Part shown: positions 1 through 10,884 of the stretch, piece by piece
Layout: each line of letters begins with the position of its first letter
How positions within the stretch are numbered: the first letter of the stretch is position 1
DNA from: Aphrophora alni
Lineage: Eukaryota; Arthropoda; Insecta; Hemiptera; Aphrophoridae
Assembly: GCA_963513935.1 (NCBI GenBank)
Contig: OY740774.1
Span: forward strand, 97,285,668-97,349,667
Length of the DNA: 64,000 nt
Direction: 5' to 3'
Position numbers and translations under genes: made by a program
The notes under the pieces: model-generated
Told to the model about the DNA's origin: nothing
Seen by the model: only the letters and a program-made list of their open reading frames with translations
The model's database searches: none

Positions 1-1403
1 AGAATAATCCAAGTTAGGCCAACTTTGTAATGACTAAGTTGCCACTGACGTTCTTGTAGATTATAGTTGTGTCTATTGCTGCATTCTAAATTAATATCGC
101 AATGACGTATGTTCACACTTGTTATACAAATTATTAGGTTAACTAAGAAAATACCTAGCTTTTTGCATACTATGGTATTTTATAAAAAACGAGATCAAGG
201 CTCGATGTGTTCACTTACATCGCAGAAATATCAAGGCTCTCGAGTTTCCCCGAGCAATCGTTTATATAGACTCATCTTCAGCCATCCCCTTCTACCGTTC
301 CTCTCTTATCTCTCTCCGTGCAGTTTTGGCCATTTAAAATCCTTTTCCTTTGTAACTCCTCCAGGGTTTTCCCTATTTTATTGAGAGTGACATTTTTGAA
401 TTCAGCTCGTTGTCTTCTTTACACACGAACTCGAGTGATGCTCGTACGATTCTTGGTTCGCGTACACGACCCGCGCACGTTTTTCCGCGGCCATTTCTCC
501 CGGAAAAGTCTTTGTTTTTTGTTTTTCCCGGTTTTTTGTTTTCACTTCTTTATGTCCTTTTGGTTTGTGTTAACTAGCCGGATTTTCTCTTTTTTTCTGC
601 TTCTGGTTGTCTTGCTGTAGGGTTAGGGAGTTAAACGATTTTCTACAAACTTGGGCTTTCCTTTACTCCCGAAACATATTTTAAATACTGGATTATTTTT
701 ACATAACTACGTTATCAGTATACTATTTAGCGTTTTGAGTTAGTAAAAAATTAAGTTTAACTTTTTATCTTGCTGTAAAGGTGCGAATTCTGTCATCTTT
801 TCCCTTTAATAAAATTTCAAGTTTTTCTTTTTAATTATACATTTTGTTTATCATTACTAAAATTTGTTTTGGTTAGAATTTAAAAACTTTCTTTTTTATA
901 TACTTTTTTATCATTTGAACTTAGTGGATTAACATTAACTTTTTATTTAACGAAATTTCGCAAAAACTTATTTTACCTTTATTTTAGGCCTTCTTATGAA
1001 AAGCCTGAAAAACCTTTTCTTTTTCAATTTAGAGGAATTTTGAATTTCTCCCCATACTTTAATAGTCTGTATTTTACGTAACTTTTTGACTTTATATTAT
1101 CTAATCTTGCAGTAAATACACCCGCGGTTAGCGTAATGCATTTCCTGAAGATATTTGTTTTTATTTAATTTCTGGATTTTGGCTTCCCGTATTAATTTTT
1201 AAGTATTTTTTACAAGTCCTTATTCCTTTTCGAACAGGCAGGGTCCAAGAGTTTAACTTAGCCAGATAACTACTCTCCCGCGTCAACATGATTTTCGTGA
1301 CCTACATGCGGCTTTAGCCCACGGTAAGTCCGGACTATTCAAATTTATAAAATTAATTACAAATTCAAAATCCAGGACCTACAACGGGTTGTGTCCGTTG
1401 TAA
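1..1403 (-). repeat. 3' LTR of the gag-pro element
   Basis: This is a direct repeat of 6708-8110 at a constant offset of 6707. The start coincides with the window start, so a few outer bases could be missing. Small open frames inside it occur identically in the other LTR and are chance frames. The TATA-like sequence of the minus strand lies at 261-268. The inner boundary at 1403 is set by loss of similarity to the other copy and by the adjoining polypurine tract. Confidence 0.92.
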
Positions 1404-2442
1404 GCTACCCCTCTTAAGATATCTGGTTTGATCGGCTCCGCCATAAATCCAAGATATTGAAAACCACTATATATAATAATACTCCCCTTTCAAATTTCCT
1501 CCTATCTTATTACATTCTTATATCTAGTTCTGCCTTCTTATCCTAACAATTTACAGATTACATATTCATAATATTTATATATACAATTCATACTATACAT
1601 CATTGTTCTTCTTATTCTCCATAATCTGAAATTACATTTATACAACATGACATGGTATACATTTCCTTTTGAAATGTTCACTGGGTGAGTTCACTTCCAC
1701 TGAAAACACATGTTTATACTCTACACAACTTATATAAATACAGGGACACATTTTAATTTGCCTGATAACCAACTAACAATACTTTACTGGATTACATTTT
1801 CATACTACTGTTATGTTCCTTGCATTCATATTTCCCGAATTTTTACAATCCGAGTTTTTTGTACGTTTTATTTTACATTACCCTTTTATTTATTTATTTT
1901 TTATTTGCCTTTGTGGTTTCAATTACAATAATTGAGAGTTTTTTAATTAATTAATTGTTTATTTGTTTAAGTTTTTTTTTTTTTCTAAGTTTTTCCTAGT
2001 TTATTAGTTAAACTTCTTTCTACCAGAATCCTAACTACTCCGATTCTCCTAACAACTTTTACGCATAATTAATTTTCTGGTAATTAATATGCAACCCCTA
2101 TACACCCCTGACTCGTGTATTAGGCCATTCCAGGCACCTGATTTGTTCGTAGGTTATATTCGAACGTTTTCTTCCTGGATCTGTATTACTATTTAATTTA
2201 AAACTAGCAAAACATTAGCATGTAAGATAGAAATACTTAGGCCTGTCAATCAATTGAGATGCGTTGAGTTGTTTATTTAGGCCTACTTCCTTCATTTCAG
2301 TCTTCTCAGTCTGCCGTGTTCCCTCTCTCCACTTCCGTCGACCTTGAACTTCCCTTGACTTTAGTTCAGCTGTGTTGCAAACCGTCCCATCCTAGCCTAC
2401 TTTAGTTCCTGTCTTTTTCTATCTTCATTCATTGCGTGTTTA
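1404..2442 (-). other. 3' non-coding interior of the LTR element
   Basis: This lies between the protease stop and the 3' LTR and holds the polypurine tract at its end. Minus-strand frames are closed by many stops, and I see no pol or env remnant. A 73-codon plus-strand frame at 1710-1931 has low-complexity hydrophobic content and is judged spurious. Confidence 0.55.
1408..1415 (-). other. Polypurine tract next to the 3' LTR
   Basis: The minus strand reads AAGAGGGG followed by TAGC and then the LTR start TTACAACGG. A purine run a few bases upstream of the 3' LTR is the usual plus-strand primer in LTR elements. It supports both the minus orientation and the LTR boundary at 1403. Confidence 0.6.
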
Positions 2443-4038
2443 CTAATTCATAATATTTACATTTTTGATATTTTTCTTCACTCCTTGTCTAAGTCCACAC
2501 AGCTGACTTCCAATTTGGCCTACTTTCTCTTTGTACCGTACATGTTTCCTACTTAATTTAGTTTTATTTACAACAGAAATATCAGTGTTTTTAAATCTGA
2601 CTTTAGACATTCTTCCACGCACTTTTGACAGTTGATTGTAGTCACGCGTGTCTGTTCCTCCTACAGATATTAATTCTTCTTGTGATTGTTTATTATTATA
2701 CTTTTTATTGTTAATCGAGTGGTCGGAATATTTACCGTGTAGTGCAGTGCTTGACTTCGCCTGATTTGGATTACAACGCTTATTTGGATATTTACAGTTT
2801 CGGCTACTTTGGCTGCGTCGCGACGCGTAGTTGGTAACTGGATATTTTTCACCACTATACCTAACTTTAATTGGTACATTAATCTTTTTTAATGCCCTAT
2901 TACGCGAAATTTCGTCCTTGGCTTCTTTAGATAGCATCTTAGGTACGATTATTTTTTTGGATTTTTGCCCCTTCCTTCGTTGAACAGATAACCCCTTCGG
3001 TATCATTTGATCCAACCCTTCTTCGTTTTGTATCCTAACCTTATCAATATTCCTAGCTGTTGTGTCCGGCTTCCTGTCTTGACTCATGCTACAATTCCCT
3101 TCCATTACATCGTTGATGCCCGTTTTTTCTATTTCCGGTACATTAACGATTTCAGCTTTGTTTACTAACTCATTTATGCTAATTTCATTTTCATTTAACT
3201 TATTGGTTTGGAGTTTAGTATTTATCGCCTCGATTTTGTCGGATTTAATTACCTCCGATTTAATTAAATTTATTGATTTATTGTTTTTATAGTATCGGGA
3301 ATTAATATTAAAACATTTTCCCTTTACACGTGTTATTGCAACTTTTTTGTCAATAAACGGGATTTTAATATTATCCTGACCTATTTTAAACATTGCAAAT
3401 TTTTCTTGCATGTTTATTTTGGCTTGTAAATTATATAAAAGGTCACATCCCATAATTATCCTAGATTTTAGACCTTTTACTACCAAAAATTGTAGATCTA
3501 CGCATTTATCTAACAGTTTAATTTCAATTAGGACTTGCTTGTTAATTTTTTGCACCTTCCCTTTTAATTCCCCAATTATTTCTAGGCACGCTACCGGTAA
3601 TTCTAAGATTTTGACATCTTCCGATTTTAATTGATCGAGGTAATCCTGTTGGATAACGCTTACTTCAGCTCCTGTGTCAATCTCAAGGTAACCGGTACTT
3701 GTTCCAAGTTCGACAGGAATCGCGGGTATTTCTTCTATGGGTTTTTCAGTTATAATTGGCTCGTCCTTATTATCTAGCAAGTCTTCTCTAATATTGACAT
3801 TTAAACTACCTAATTGTTTAGGTTGATATTCGCGCTCCTTTTCGACGACTTTTTCGCCTACTTCAGGTTCGATCCTACTACAAGGAGTAACATTTTTATT
3901 TCCTAACTTTTTGGTATTTACCTGCAATTTAACTTTTTTAACTTTAATCTTTTGTTTTATTGTTTTTTCTACAGCCCTGTCATTCCGAAAACATCCATCC
4001 TTTGGCAGAACCTCACTTATTAGTTTTTTTTCTGCTGG
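2443..4038 (-). CDS. pro: Aspartic protease frame with long basic tail (gag-pro, no RT)
   Basis: This frame is open from just after a stop at 4039-4041 to 2443. It has no well-placed ATG; the first possible initiator I see is a TTG at 3927, so expression by -1 frameshifting from gag is likely. Numbered from that TTG, DTGA at residues 84-87 in LEIDTGAEVSVI is the catalytic motif of a retropepsin, and RIIMGCDLL near 156-164 is the matching C-terminal hydrophobic-Gly motif. The enzyme would act as a dimer to process Gag. About 330 further residues are rich in Lys, Asn, Ser and Arg and contain nothing I recognise: no RT YxDD, no RNase H and no integrase HHCC or DDE. Either pol was deleted or the tail is a distinct module. 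The intact length of this frame argues that it is maintained or young. Confidence 0.75.
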   Translation of the reverse strand, partial: PAEKKLISEVLPKDGCFRNDRAVEKTIKQKIKVKKVKLQVNTKKLGNKNVTPCSRIEPEVGEKVVEKEREYQPKQLGSLNVNIREDLLDNKDEPIITEKPIEEIPAIPVELGTSTGYLEIDTGAEVSVIQQDYLDQLKSEDVKILELPVACLEIIGELKGKVQKINKQVLIEIKLLDKCVDLQFLVVKGLKSRIIMGCDLLYNLQAKINMQEKFAMFKIGQDNIKIPFIDKKVAITRVKGKCFNINSRYYKNNKSINLIKSEVIKSDKIEAINTKLQTNKLNENEISINELVNKAEIVNVPEIEKTGINDVMEGNCSMSQDRKPDTTARNIDKVRIQNEEGLDQMIPKGLSVQRRKGQKSKKIIVPKMLSKEAKDEISRNRALKKINVPIKVRYSGEKYPVTNYASRRSQSSRNCKYPNKRCNPNQAKSSTALHGKYSDHSINNKKYNNKQSQEELISVGGTDTRDYNQLSKVRGRMSKVRFKNTDISVVNKTKLSRKHVRYKEKVGQIGSQLCGLRQGVKKNIKNVNIMN

Positions 4039-5147
4039 TTAGGATTTGAGTTGAAAGGACGTGGTTTATTGGAACTTGAGTGATTAGAGTTATTTGGGTT
4101 TTGAGCATAGGATCTTTGGATAGGGGGGTTATTTCTAGGTGTGAAATTTTGCCTATTTTGCGTGTCTTGAGCGTCTTGGGGTCTGCCTCGCCGATTTTCC
4201 TCTATCATATCGACATTGTTTAAAAAGTTTATCGCATCTTGAATCGTTTCACTAGGCTTACCTATGCTTGCTAGCCTAATTTGTTCGCTAAAGTGTTGCA
4301 TTACTGTGAATACTAGGAAACCTTCAGATAAGGGGGGATCTAAATCTCGAGCTTTATTTACTATCATACAGAAATATTCCGTTCTACTAGCATTCCCCTT
4401 CTCTACATACTTATTGTTTTCGATATAATTTCTGATCGCTTTTTGTTTTTGTAGCGACCAGTAATTATTTAAAAATGCTTCCTTAAATTCGGCATACTTC
4501 ATCTCTTTGCGGTTTGTTATGTTAAACCATTCGAGTGCATAACCTTTAAGATGGCGTCTAATGAATTTAATCTTCTCCCTATCTTCTAAATAGGGGTTCA
4601 ACTCGTCCATTAACCCTTCTATGTCCCTTAAAAATTGTTTAGGCCTTTCTTTACTGTTTCCCCAAAATTCAATTTTAGTTGCTTCGCTCTCATAACGCGG
4701 CATCACTATTCCTACACTCCTACTACCACCTCCCTGACTCAACACGTCTCCTATTTTCTTTTCGACGCGTTGCACCCGACTTTCCATTGTTCTGAAGCCC
4801 TCATCTACTGTGTTCTTCATGGTGCTCGTCGTTTCTTCCAGAAAATGGATCGTTCCTTCAATTTTCCCAAATTTCTCTTCCACCTTGGTATGTTGTTCCT
4901 TACACCTCACGCTTTCTTCCTCCAGGCTTCGTTCCAGGTCTCCCAGCTTTCCAGAGATTAAGTGGTATAATTCTTTTTGTTCCTTCTCTCGCTGTAACCT
5001 TTCTACCTCCTTTTCTTCCCGGATTTTTTCATCCTTGAGCCGTCTTCTTTCCTCTTTTCTTTCCTGTTCTTCCTGATCTTTCTTCGCCCTTTCTTCTTTA
5101 TCTTTTTTATATTGTTCGAAGAACTCTTTCATTGCCTTATCCGCCAT
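4020..5147 (-). CDS. gag: Gag polyprotein of the LTR retrotransposon
   Basis: The 375-residue protein should form the cytoplasmic particle that packages the element's RNA. Residues about 1-125 are highly charged (Glu/Lys/Arg) with heptad character, predicting a long coiled coil. Residues about 150-310 resemble the retrotransposon Gag (capsid) domain, with FIRRHLKGYALEWF followed by FKEAFLNNYW and a Gln/Lys-rich helix. The tail, about 325-375, is rich in Asn, Gln, Pro and Arg and has no CCHC zinc knuckle, so RNA binding may depend on the basic tail. The ATG at 5147 has A at -3 and G at +4 and precedes the coiled coil directly. The frame is uninterrupted, consistent with recent activity. It ends at TAA straight after the A AAA AAC heptamer, which would let a fraction of ribosomes continue into the protease frame. 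The assignment to Gag is firm; the Ty3/Gypsy placement is an inference. Confidence 0.85.
   Translation of the reverse strand: MADKAMKEFFEQYKKDKEERAKKDQEEQERKEERRRLKDEKIREEKEVERLQREKEQKELYHLISGKLGDLERSLEEESVRCKEQHTKVEEKFGKIEGTIHFLEETTSTMKNTVDEGFRTMESRVQRVEKKIGDVLSQGGGSRSVGIVMPRYESEATKIEFWGNSKERPKQFLRDIEGLMDELNPYLEDREKIKFIRRHLKGYALEWFNITNRKEMKYAEFKEAFLNNYWSLQKQKAIRNYIENNKYVEKGNASRTEYFCMIVNKARDLDPPLSEGFLVFTVMQHFSEQIRLASIGKPSETIQDAINFLNNVDMIEENRRGRPQDAQDTQNRQNFTPRNNPPIQRSYAQNPNNSNHSSSNKPRPFNSNPNQQKKN
4023..4029 (-). promoter_or_regulatory. -1 ribosomal frameshift heptamer at the gag stop
   Basis: The minus strand reads A AAA AAC in the gag phase, immediately followed by the gag stop TAA. This is one of the canonical X XXY YYZ slippery heptamers used by retroviruses and retroelements. 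A -1 slip here enters exactly the protease frame, which is open from 4038 onward, so the frames overlap by only 19 nt. I did not establish a downstream pseudoknot. Confidence 0.75.
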
Positions 5148-6688
5148 TTTAACTTTTGCTTTTTTATACTATTTTAATTTGATTTAATTGTTTTTATTTA
5201 TTTAATTTTGTTTTGATCTGTCGCGTCGGAAAACTCCCAATTATTTTTAATTTATTTTTACTCCAATCTTTTTAGGCCTACACCCCCAATTTTCCGATTT
5301 TACCACGACAAATGTAATTTATTGGTTAATTAATTTTAATGTTTTCATTTCCTCTCTCCCCCTCTGAACCTTAATACGACACGAACCCGGGAAATACTTC
5401 AGACGTGGAAAATAGCAGTAGTATGGCTTAATATTAAACACAATTCTAAAGCTAACATACACAGTTTCAAGCACAAATAAATTTACGTTAGTTTTTTGAC
5501 TGAATTTTACTTTTGGTTAATTTTTTAACCACAAGTGAAATCGAGCCAACACCGCAGGGCGCCAACTCTCCAACGGTAAACCTTTTCTTGGTTAAGTTGA
5601 ATGATGTTTTCGGACCCCACTTTTTTGGGACGCCGATTTATTCAACGGTTTTTCGTTTGAGAATAAGTTATTTCCACCTACTGGAAGTTTTATAGGCAAT
5701 CTCGCTTTGTTTGGCCTAGGTGAAATAACTATGTGTCGAATATTCAGTTTTCTGAATATCCTGACTAAAAAAAAACTTCTACGTTATACTTCCAGTACTT
5801 TATATTTGATTCTAGCTCAGTTAGAACACAAGTGAATGATTTTACTTTTTGTAAACCTCTGAGTAGTGAGTACACTGAAACTAACCTTGTAAATTGTTTA
5901 TTTGTGCTTGCAAATATTTTATGAAATTTCACTGTATCAATTCTTAATCTATAACTCATAAACTATTGGGATATTTGAATACTAGGTGTTTTTTGTAAAT
6001 AATAAATTTTTTATAAAGCAAATAAAATTTTAATAATTCTTTTTTTTTTTTTTATTTCAAACATAAAATAAAACTTTTTGGATTTTATTTTCTCCAACAA
6101 ATACAAAATAATAACTTTCCTTTCAATTTAATAATAAAATCTTAAACTACAAGGCAGAACCAATTATTTACCTAACTATAATTTATTCTAATATTTTATA
6201 CCCAATTTCATTTAATTTATATTTTAATAAAAGATTTAATTCGAATTTACGATTTAATGAATTCAATTTTTAATTAATAATACAAATATTTTATCTAATC
6301 TAACATCCTAAGTAACCCAGTATTTTAAAATAAATTTATTTGAATTTATTTCAGGCAAATTTAATCAGGGACTAACGTATTTACGTTTCTACCGACCTTT
6401 TCACAACTGTCCAGGCGTCGCGACGTTTGATATGAAGTCCGCGAGCGTTGTTTAGCGATGGCAGGCTACAGATGCTCTGCGTGCTGGTTAAGTTGTCTCG
6501 TTGATGAAGGTTGATCCCTGTAGGGTTGTCTGGAAGAATTTTTAAAGATGGTTGTGGTGATGTCGTGTCTGAAGTCCCGGTTCGGCTATTCTCTCGACGT
6601 TAAAGTTGCATGTCCAAGTGGTCGCCTGGTGATGTCCTGGAGTCCTATCCGGAAGCTATACGAATCACTCCATGTATCAGCTGCTTTG
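5148..6688 (-). other. Long untranslated leader of the LTR element
   Basis: This covers the interior between the primer-binding site and the gag start. It has no substantial minus-strand open frame. The half nearest gag is very AT-rich, while 6361-6707 near the LTR is richer in GC. Such a position normally holds packaging and dimerisation signals, but I recognise no specific structure. Confidence 0.5.
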
Positions 6689-6708
6689 TAGGTTATGTTA
6701 CTTCTCCA
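6689..6708 (-). other. Candidate primer-binding site
   Basis: Directly inside the 5' LTR the minus strand begins TGGAGAAGTAACATAACC. The TGG fits pairing with a tRNA CCA end. I cannot name the tRNA, and the LTR boundary is uncertain by a few bases because the matching left edge is at the window start. Confidence 0.35.
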
Positions 6709-8107
6709 GAATAATCCAAGTTAGGCCAACTTTGTAATGACTAAGTTGCCACTGACGTTCTTGTAGATTATAGTTGTGTCTATTGCTGCATTCTAAATTA
6801 ATATCGCAATGACGTATGTTCACACTTGTTATACAAATTATTAGGTTAACTAAGAAAATACCTAGCTTTTTGCATACTATGGTATTTTATAAAAAACGAG
6901 ATCAAGGCTCGATGTGTTCACTTACATCGCAGAAATATCAAGGCTCTCGAGTTTCCCCGAGCAATCGTTTATATAGACTCATCTTCAGCCATCCCCTTCT
7001 ACCGTTCCTCTCTTATCTCTCTCCGTGCAGTTTTGGCCATTTAAAATCCTTTTCCTTTGTAACTCCTCCAGGGTTTTCCCTATTTTATTGAGAGTGACAT
7101 TTTTGAATTCAGCTCGTTGTCTTCTTTACACACGAACTCGAGTGATGCTCGTACGATTCTTGGTTCGCGTACACGACCCGCGCACGTTTTTCCGCGGCCA
7201 TTTCTCCCGGAAAAGTCTTTGTTTTTTGTTTTTCCCGGTTTTTTGTTTTCACTTCTTTATGTCCTTTTGGTTTGTGTTAACTAGCCGGATTTTCTCTTTT
7301 TTTCTGCTTCTGGTTGTCTTGCTGTAGGGTTAGGGAGTTAAACGATTTTCTACAAACTTGGGCTTTCCTTTACTCCCGAAACATATTTTAAATACTGGAT
7401 TATTTTTACATAATTACGTTATCAGCATACTATTTAGCGTTTTGAGTTAGTAAAAAATTAAGTTTAACTTTTTATCTTGCTGTAAGGGTGCGAATTCTGT
7501 CATCTTTTCCCTTTAATAAAATTTCAAGTTTTTCTTTTTAATTATACATTTTGTTTATCATTACTAAAATTTGTTTTGGTTAGAATTTAAAAACTTTCTT
7601 TTTTATATACTTTTTTATCATTTGAACTTAGTGGATTAACATTAACTTTTTATTTAACGAAATTTCGCAAAAACTTATTTTACCTTTATTTTAGGCCTTC
7701 TTATGAAAAGCCTGAAAAACCTTTTCTTTTTCAATTTAGAGGAATTTTGAATTTCTCCCCATACTTTAATAGTCTGTATTTTACGTAACTTTTTGACTTT
7801 ATATTATCTAATCTTGCAGTAAATACACCCGCGGTTAGCGTAATGCATTTCCTGAAGATATTTGTTTTTATTTAATTTCTGGATTTTGGCTTCCCGTATT
7901 AATTTTTAAGTATTTTTTACAAGTCCTTATTCCTTTTCGAACAGGCAGGGTCCAAGAGTTTAACTTAGCCAGATAACTACTCTCCCGCGTCAACATGATT
8001 TTCGTGACCTACATGCGGCTTTAGCCCACGGTAAGTCCGGACTATTCAAATTTATAAAATTAATTACAAATTCAAAATCCAGGACCTACAACGGGTTGTG
8101 TCCGTTG

Positions 8108-8110
<3 letters not shown>
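6708..8110 (-). repeat. 5' LTR of the gag-pro element
   Basis: This is the upstream LTR for minus-strand transcription and would carry the working promoter. It is identical to 1-1403 except for three transitions. The outer edge, which is the 5' end in element orientation, reads TTACAACGG and contains a 7-bp stem, ACAACGG with CCGTTGT. It abuts a (TA)31 tract, so the insertion point was TA-rich. The inner edge is placed near 6708, next to a candidate primer-binding site. Confidence 0.92.
6968..6975 (-). promoter_or_regulatory. TATA box of the 5' LTR
   Basis: The minus strand reads TATATAAA within TCTATATAAACG. It is the best TATA element in the LTR and lies about 260 bp from the LTR's inner edge, which leaves room for a short R-U5. 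The same sequence is at 261-268 in the 3' LTR. Transcription would run toward lower coordinates through gag. The start site itself is not determined. Confidence 0.5.

Positions 8111-8172
<62 letters not shown>
8111..8172. repeat. (TA)31 microsatellite at the LTR junction
   Basis: Uninterrupted TA dinucleotides directly abut the outer end of the 5' LTR. The element therefore inserted at, or beside, a TA tract, or the tract expanded from a TATA target duplication. Confidence 0.95.
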
Positions 8173-8173
<1 letters not shown>

Positions 8174-10884
8174 CGGTAATAAAAATAGGTATAAACTTTT
8201 CTTTTATATATATATATTGAATAGCTGACAGAAAAGTTCTTGATATCGCAATTGTCCATTACGTCTGATATAACTCCTGTATTTTAAAATCTCAATTACT
8301 GAATGTCTTAAAGTTCTGTAATTGAAACATCTGTTTTATATTACTGTATAAACAAACTGTGATAACAGGCTTGATCCATTGTTACTAGGGGGTTGCAAAT
8401 ACTAGAAATATGGCTACGGAAAAACGATCATCTGTCGTCCACACATTATGCACCTGATATTCAGTCTATTCCAATGTCCGATGGCCTATCTTCTCTTAAT
8501 ACTACTTTTATATTGAGGTAATTCAATATTAATAATGGAATTTAGTATTACATCAATACAAATATTATATTTTGCATTGTATTACGATGGAATTTTAAAT
8601 TTATTTAACTATTTTTACATAGACAAATAGTCAAATTTAATTATATTAATTCAATCGTTTACGTCCTTTTCCTATTGTTTAAACTCTTTTCCATTTCGAA
8701 AGATCAAAACGCATTACTTTCTTTTAAAATTTTCTCTTATTTGTTCTATGTATTTCTGAAAAGTTACACATTTCAAAGAAAAATTATTCTATAGTAGAAG
8801 GTTGTTTTACTATCTGCTTGTATTTTCTAAACTTCAAAAATGTTTGTTTCATTTTTCCACTGTGAAAACTTCACATCGATGGAACATAATACCCACTATA
8901 GAGTAAATGGCTAACTCAGTGTTTTTCTTTAGCAAATATTAAAACGTACCTATATCGTTTCCTTCTATTACATTATGAATATAGTGTGGTGTTAACAATA
9001 TGATTCAAATAATATTTAACAATTCATCACGACTCTCTTCCCATCGATTTCCGATTTTCGTCAAATCTCTTATTGAAGCTCACCTGGTGTTTATTCACCA
9101 AGTTATATCTTTAGTGTCCTCCAAGTCAAAATTAACCTTCAAGAGTGTAACACAATTGTGAAATACTTCACAAATTAGTATAATTTTTACGTTGTTTAAA
9201 TAAATCATATTGAGAAAATGTAAACAAAAATCACGGGTTGAAAGTATAAAATAATGTTATGTTATGATACGTATAAAATATATAATTTCCTTTCAATTCT
9301 ATTTAATTCCAAAAATATTTGTTGTATTCTTACACTGAAGATTGTATTGTAATTACTTTTTCTGTCTGTAATAGCAGCGGAGAATTATATTTCTACATCT
9401 GTCTGTACTTGACAGTAGATGAAAGGAGTGTTTTAGTCTTTATCATTGTTTAGTCTTGTGAAGCTGAGGGAGTTTGAAATCTCTATTCCGTTTGTAAAGG
9501 CGGACATTTTAAGTACATCGTGACTTCACAAGAGACTGGTAAAGTCTGGTTGCAGACAAATAAATAAAACGATGCTAACCTCTATACGTGATTCCCTTAT
9601 ATTATTCTCGACCTACTATAATAATTTATTTTTTCCATTTTTACAAACACTCTGCACTAATCTGTAAATAAATATTTGCCTGAACAATCCGTTTGGTTTA
9701 ACTTACTGTACAGCTGCTGTACTTGTTTTTCATAGTCAGAATTGTATCATACTAATAATTTGAATTTGATTTTTTATTCGACAGCAAAATTAATAAAAAA
9801 TCGCATAAAAAATAAAGTAAAATAATTCACAAAACATCACACATTTATTGTATATACTTAATAAAAACCTTTATATAGTCAATAATTGTATTAATTTTTG
9901 CAATTGAACTTAACTACATGTTTCGCTGCACTTAACAAAATATTACATATCACAACCCTAAAATTCATCTAAAAAACATATCTTGGATATTCTTTGTTAT
10001 AACATTTCTATTAATATTAATTACAAACTATCAAAACAGATATTTATTTTTGTTATCTATCAGATCAAATATAAGAATGATTATCTTCTAAATTTTGTAA
10101 TAAAATTCCGTTTGAAACAGTGTATATAGTTTAGGGTTCATGTGTATTAAATATAATGTTCATCATACTGATACATAATAGAAAACTACAGAGCTTGCTA
10201 GGGGGAGAGATGTTGACGAAATATATTGTACGACATACTACAGATTTACCTACACAATATATAAAAGGGTCGAAACAAAAGTGTTATCAAACCCAAGACG
10301 ATCAAGATATTATTATAGATGAAGCTAATTTTCTTGAGATTTACATCCCGTATTCACTGAAGTAACCCCCTGAGAAATTCAAATTAGAGCTATCAAATGT
10401 GGTAATTTTGACGTATATCCGAATATATTTAAAAAATGGCTTTTTCAGATATAAAATTTTAAACTAAATCGTTTAGCGTATACAATATATGTCTGTATGA
10501 TAAGTTGCCGCAAGCATAAAAACCAAGTTAACCCAAGTACAAAATGTTGGCCTTCAGGAATACACTGAACATTCATTGACTAGTATCGTAGGGTTGATTT
10601 AGTAAGATATTCCTAGTGTTGGTGTAGAAGAGGTAGTTATTTAAGGCTACCTGTAGTTTCTTGAACATGTGTGCAATAGTTGAAGTCATTTTAAAAGATC
10701 ACACCTAATCCATTATGTTCCTTTGGTAGGTTACTAGTTATGTATTATATTACCTTCAAATTCCGACAAACAATTGTAAAACGTTTATTTATTGCATAAA
10801 TGAAGACAATATAAAATAGCATTGTTCGACAGTACCTCAAGATATTAAATTACTAATAATATGATTATGTACCACAAATAAATT
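8173..10884. other. AT-rich stretch without recognised genes
   Basis: There is no convincing coding region. A 69-codon frame at 10156-10365 (+) is slightly richer in GC than its flanks, but I recognise no domain in it and leave it uncalled. No repeats shared with other parts of the window were noticed. Confidence 0.6.

Larger units (their letters stand above)
1..8110 (-). mobile_element. Young gag-pro LTR retrotransposon lacking pol
   Basis: The element reads right to left. Two direct repeats of 1403 bp (6708-8110 as 5' LTR, 1-1403 as 3' LTR) flank a 5.3-kb interior holding a gag gene, a protease frame in -1 relative to it, a 1.56-kb leader and a 1.04-kb 3' non-coding part. A purine tract lies against the 3' LTR. 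I see no reverse transcriptase, RNase H, integrase or env on either strand of the interior, so it is probably non-autonomous and mobilised in trans. The Gag fold and the gag-pro order fit the Ty3/Gypsy group. The LTRs differ only at 707/7414, 719/7426 and 779/7486, all transitions, which implies a recent insertion. The 3' LTR touches base 1 of the window, so the left flank and left target duplication cannot be seen. Confidence 0.9.

Noticed and set aside
109..620. Open frames of 91 and 100 codons, repeated exactly at 6816-7327
   Set aside because: They lie within the two LTRs, antisense to the element, and the repetition follows from LTR identity. No domain was seen.
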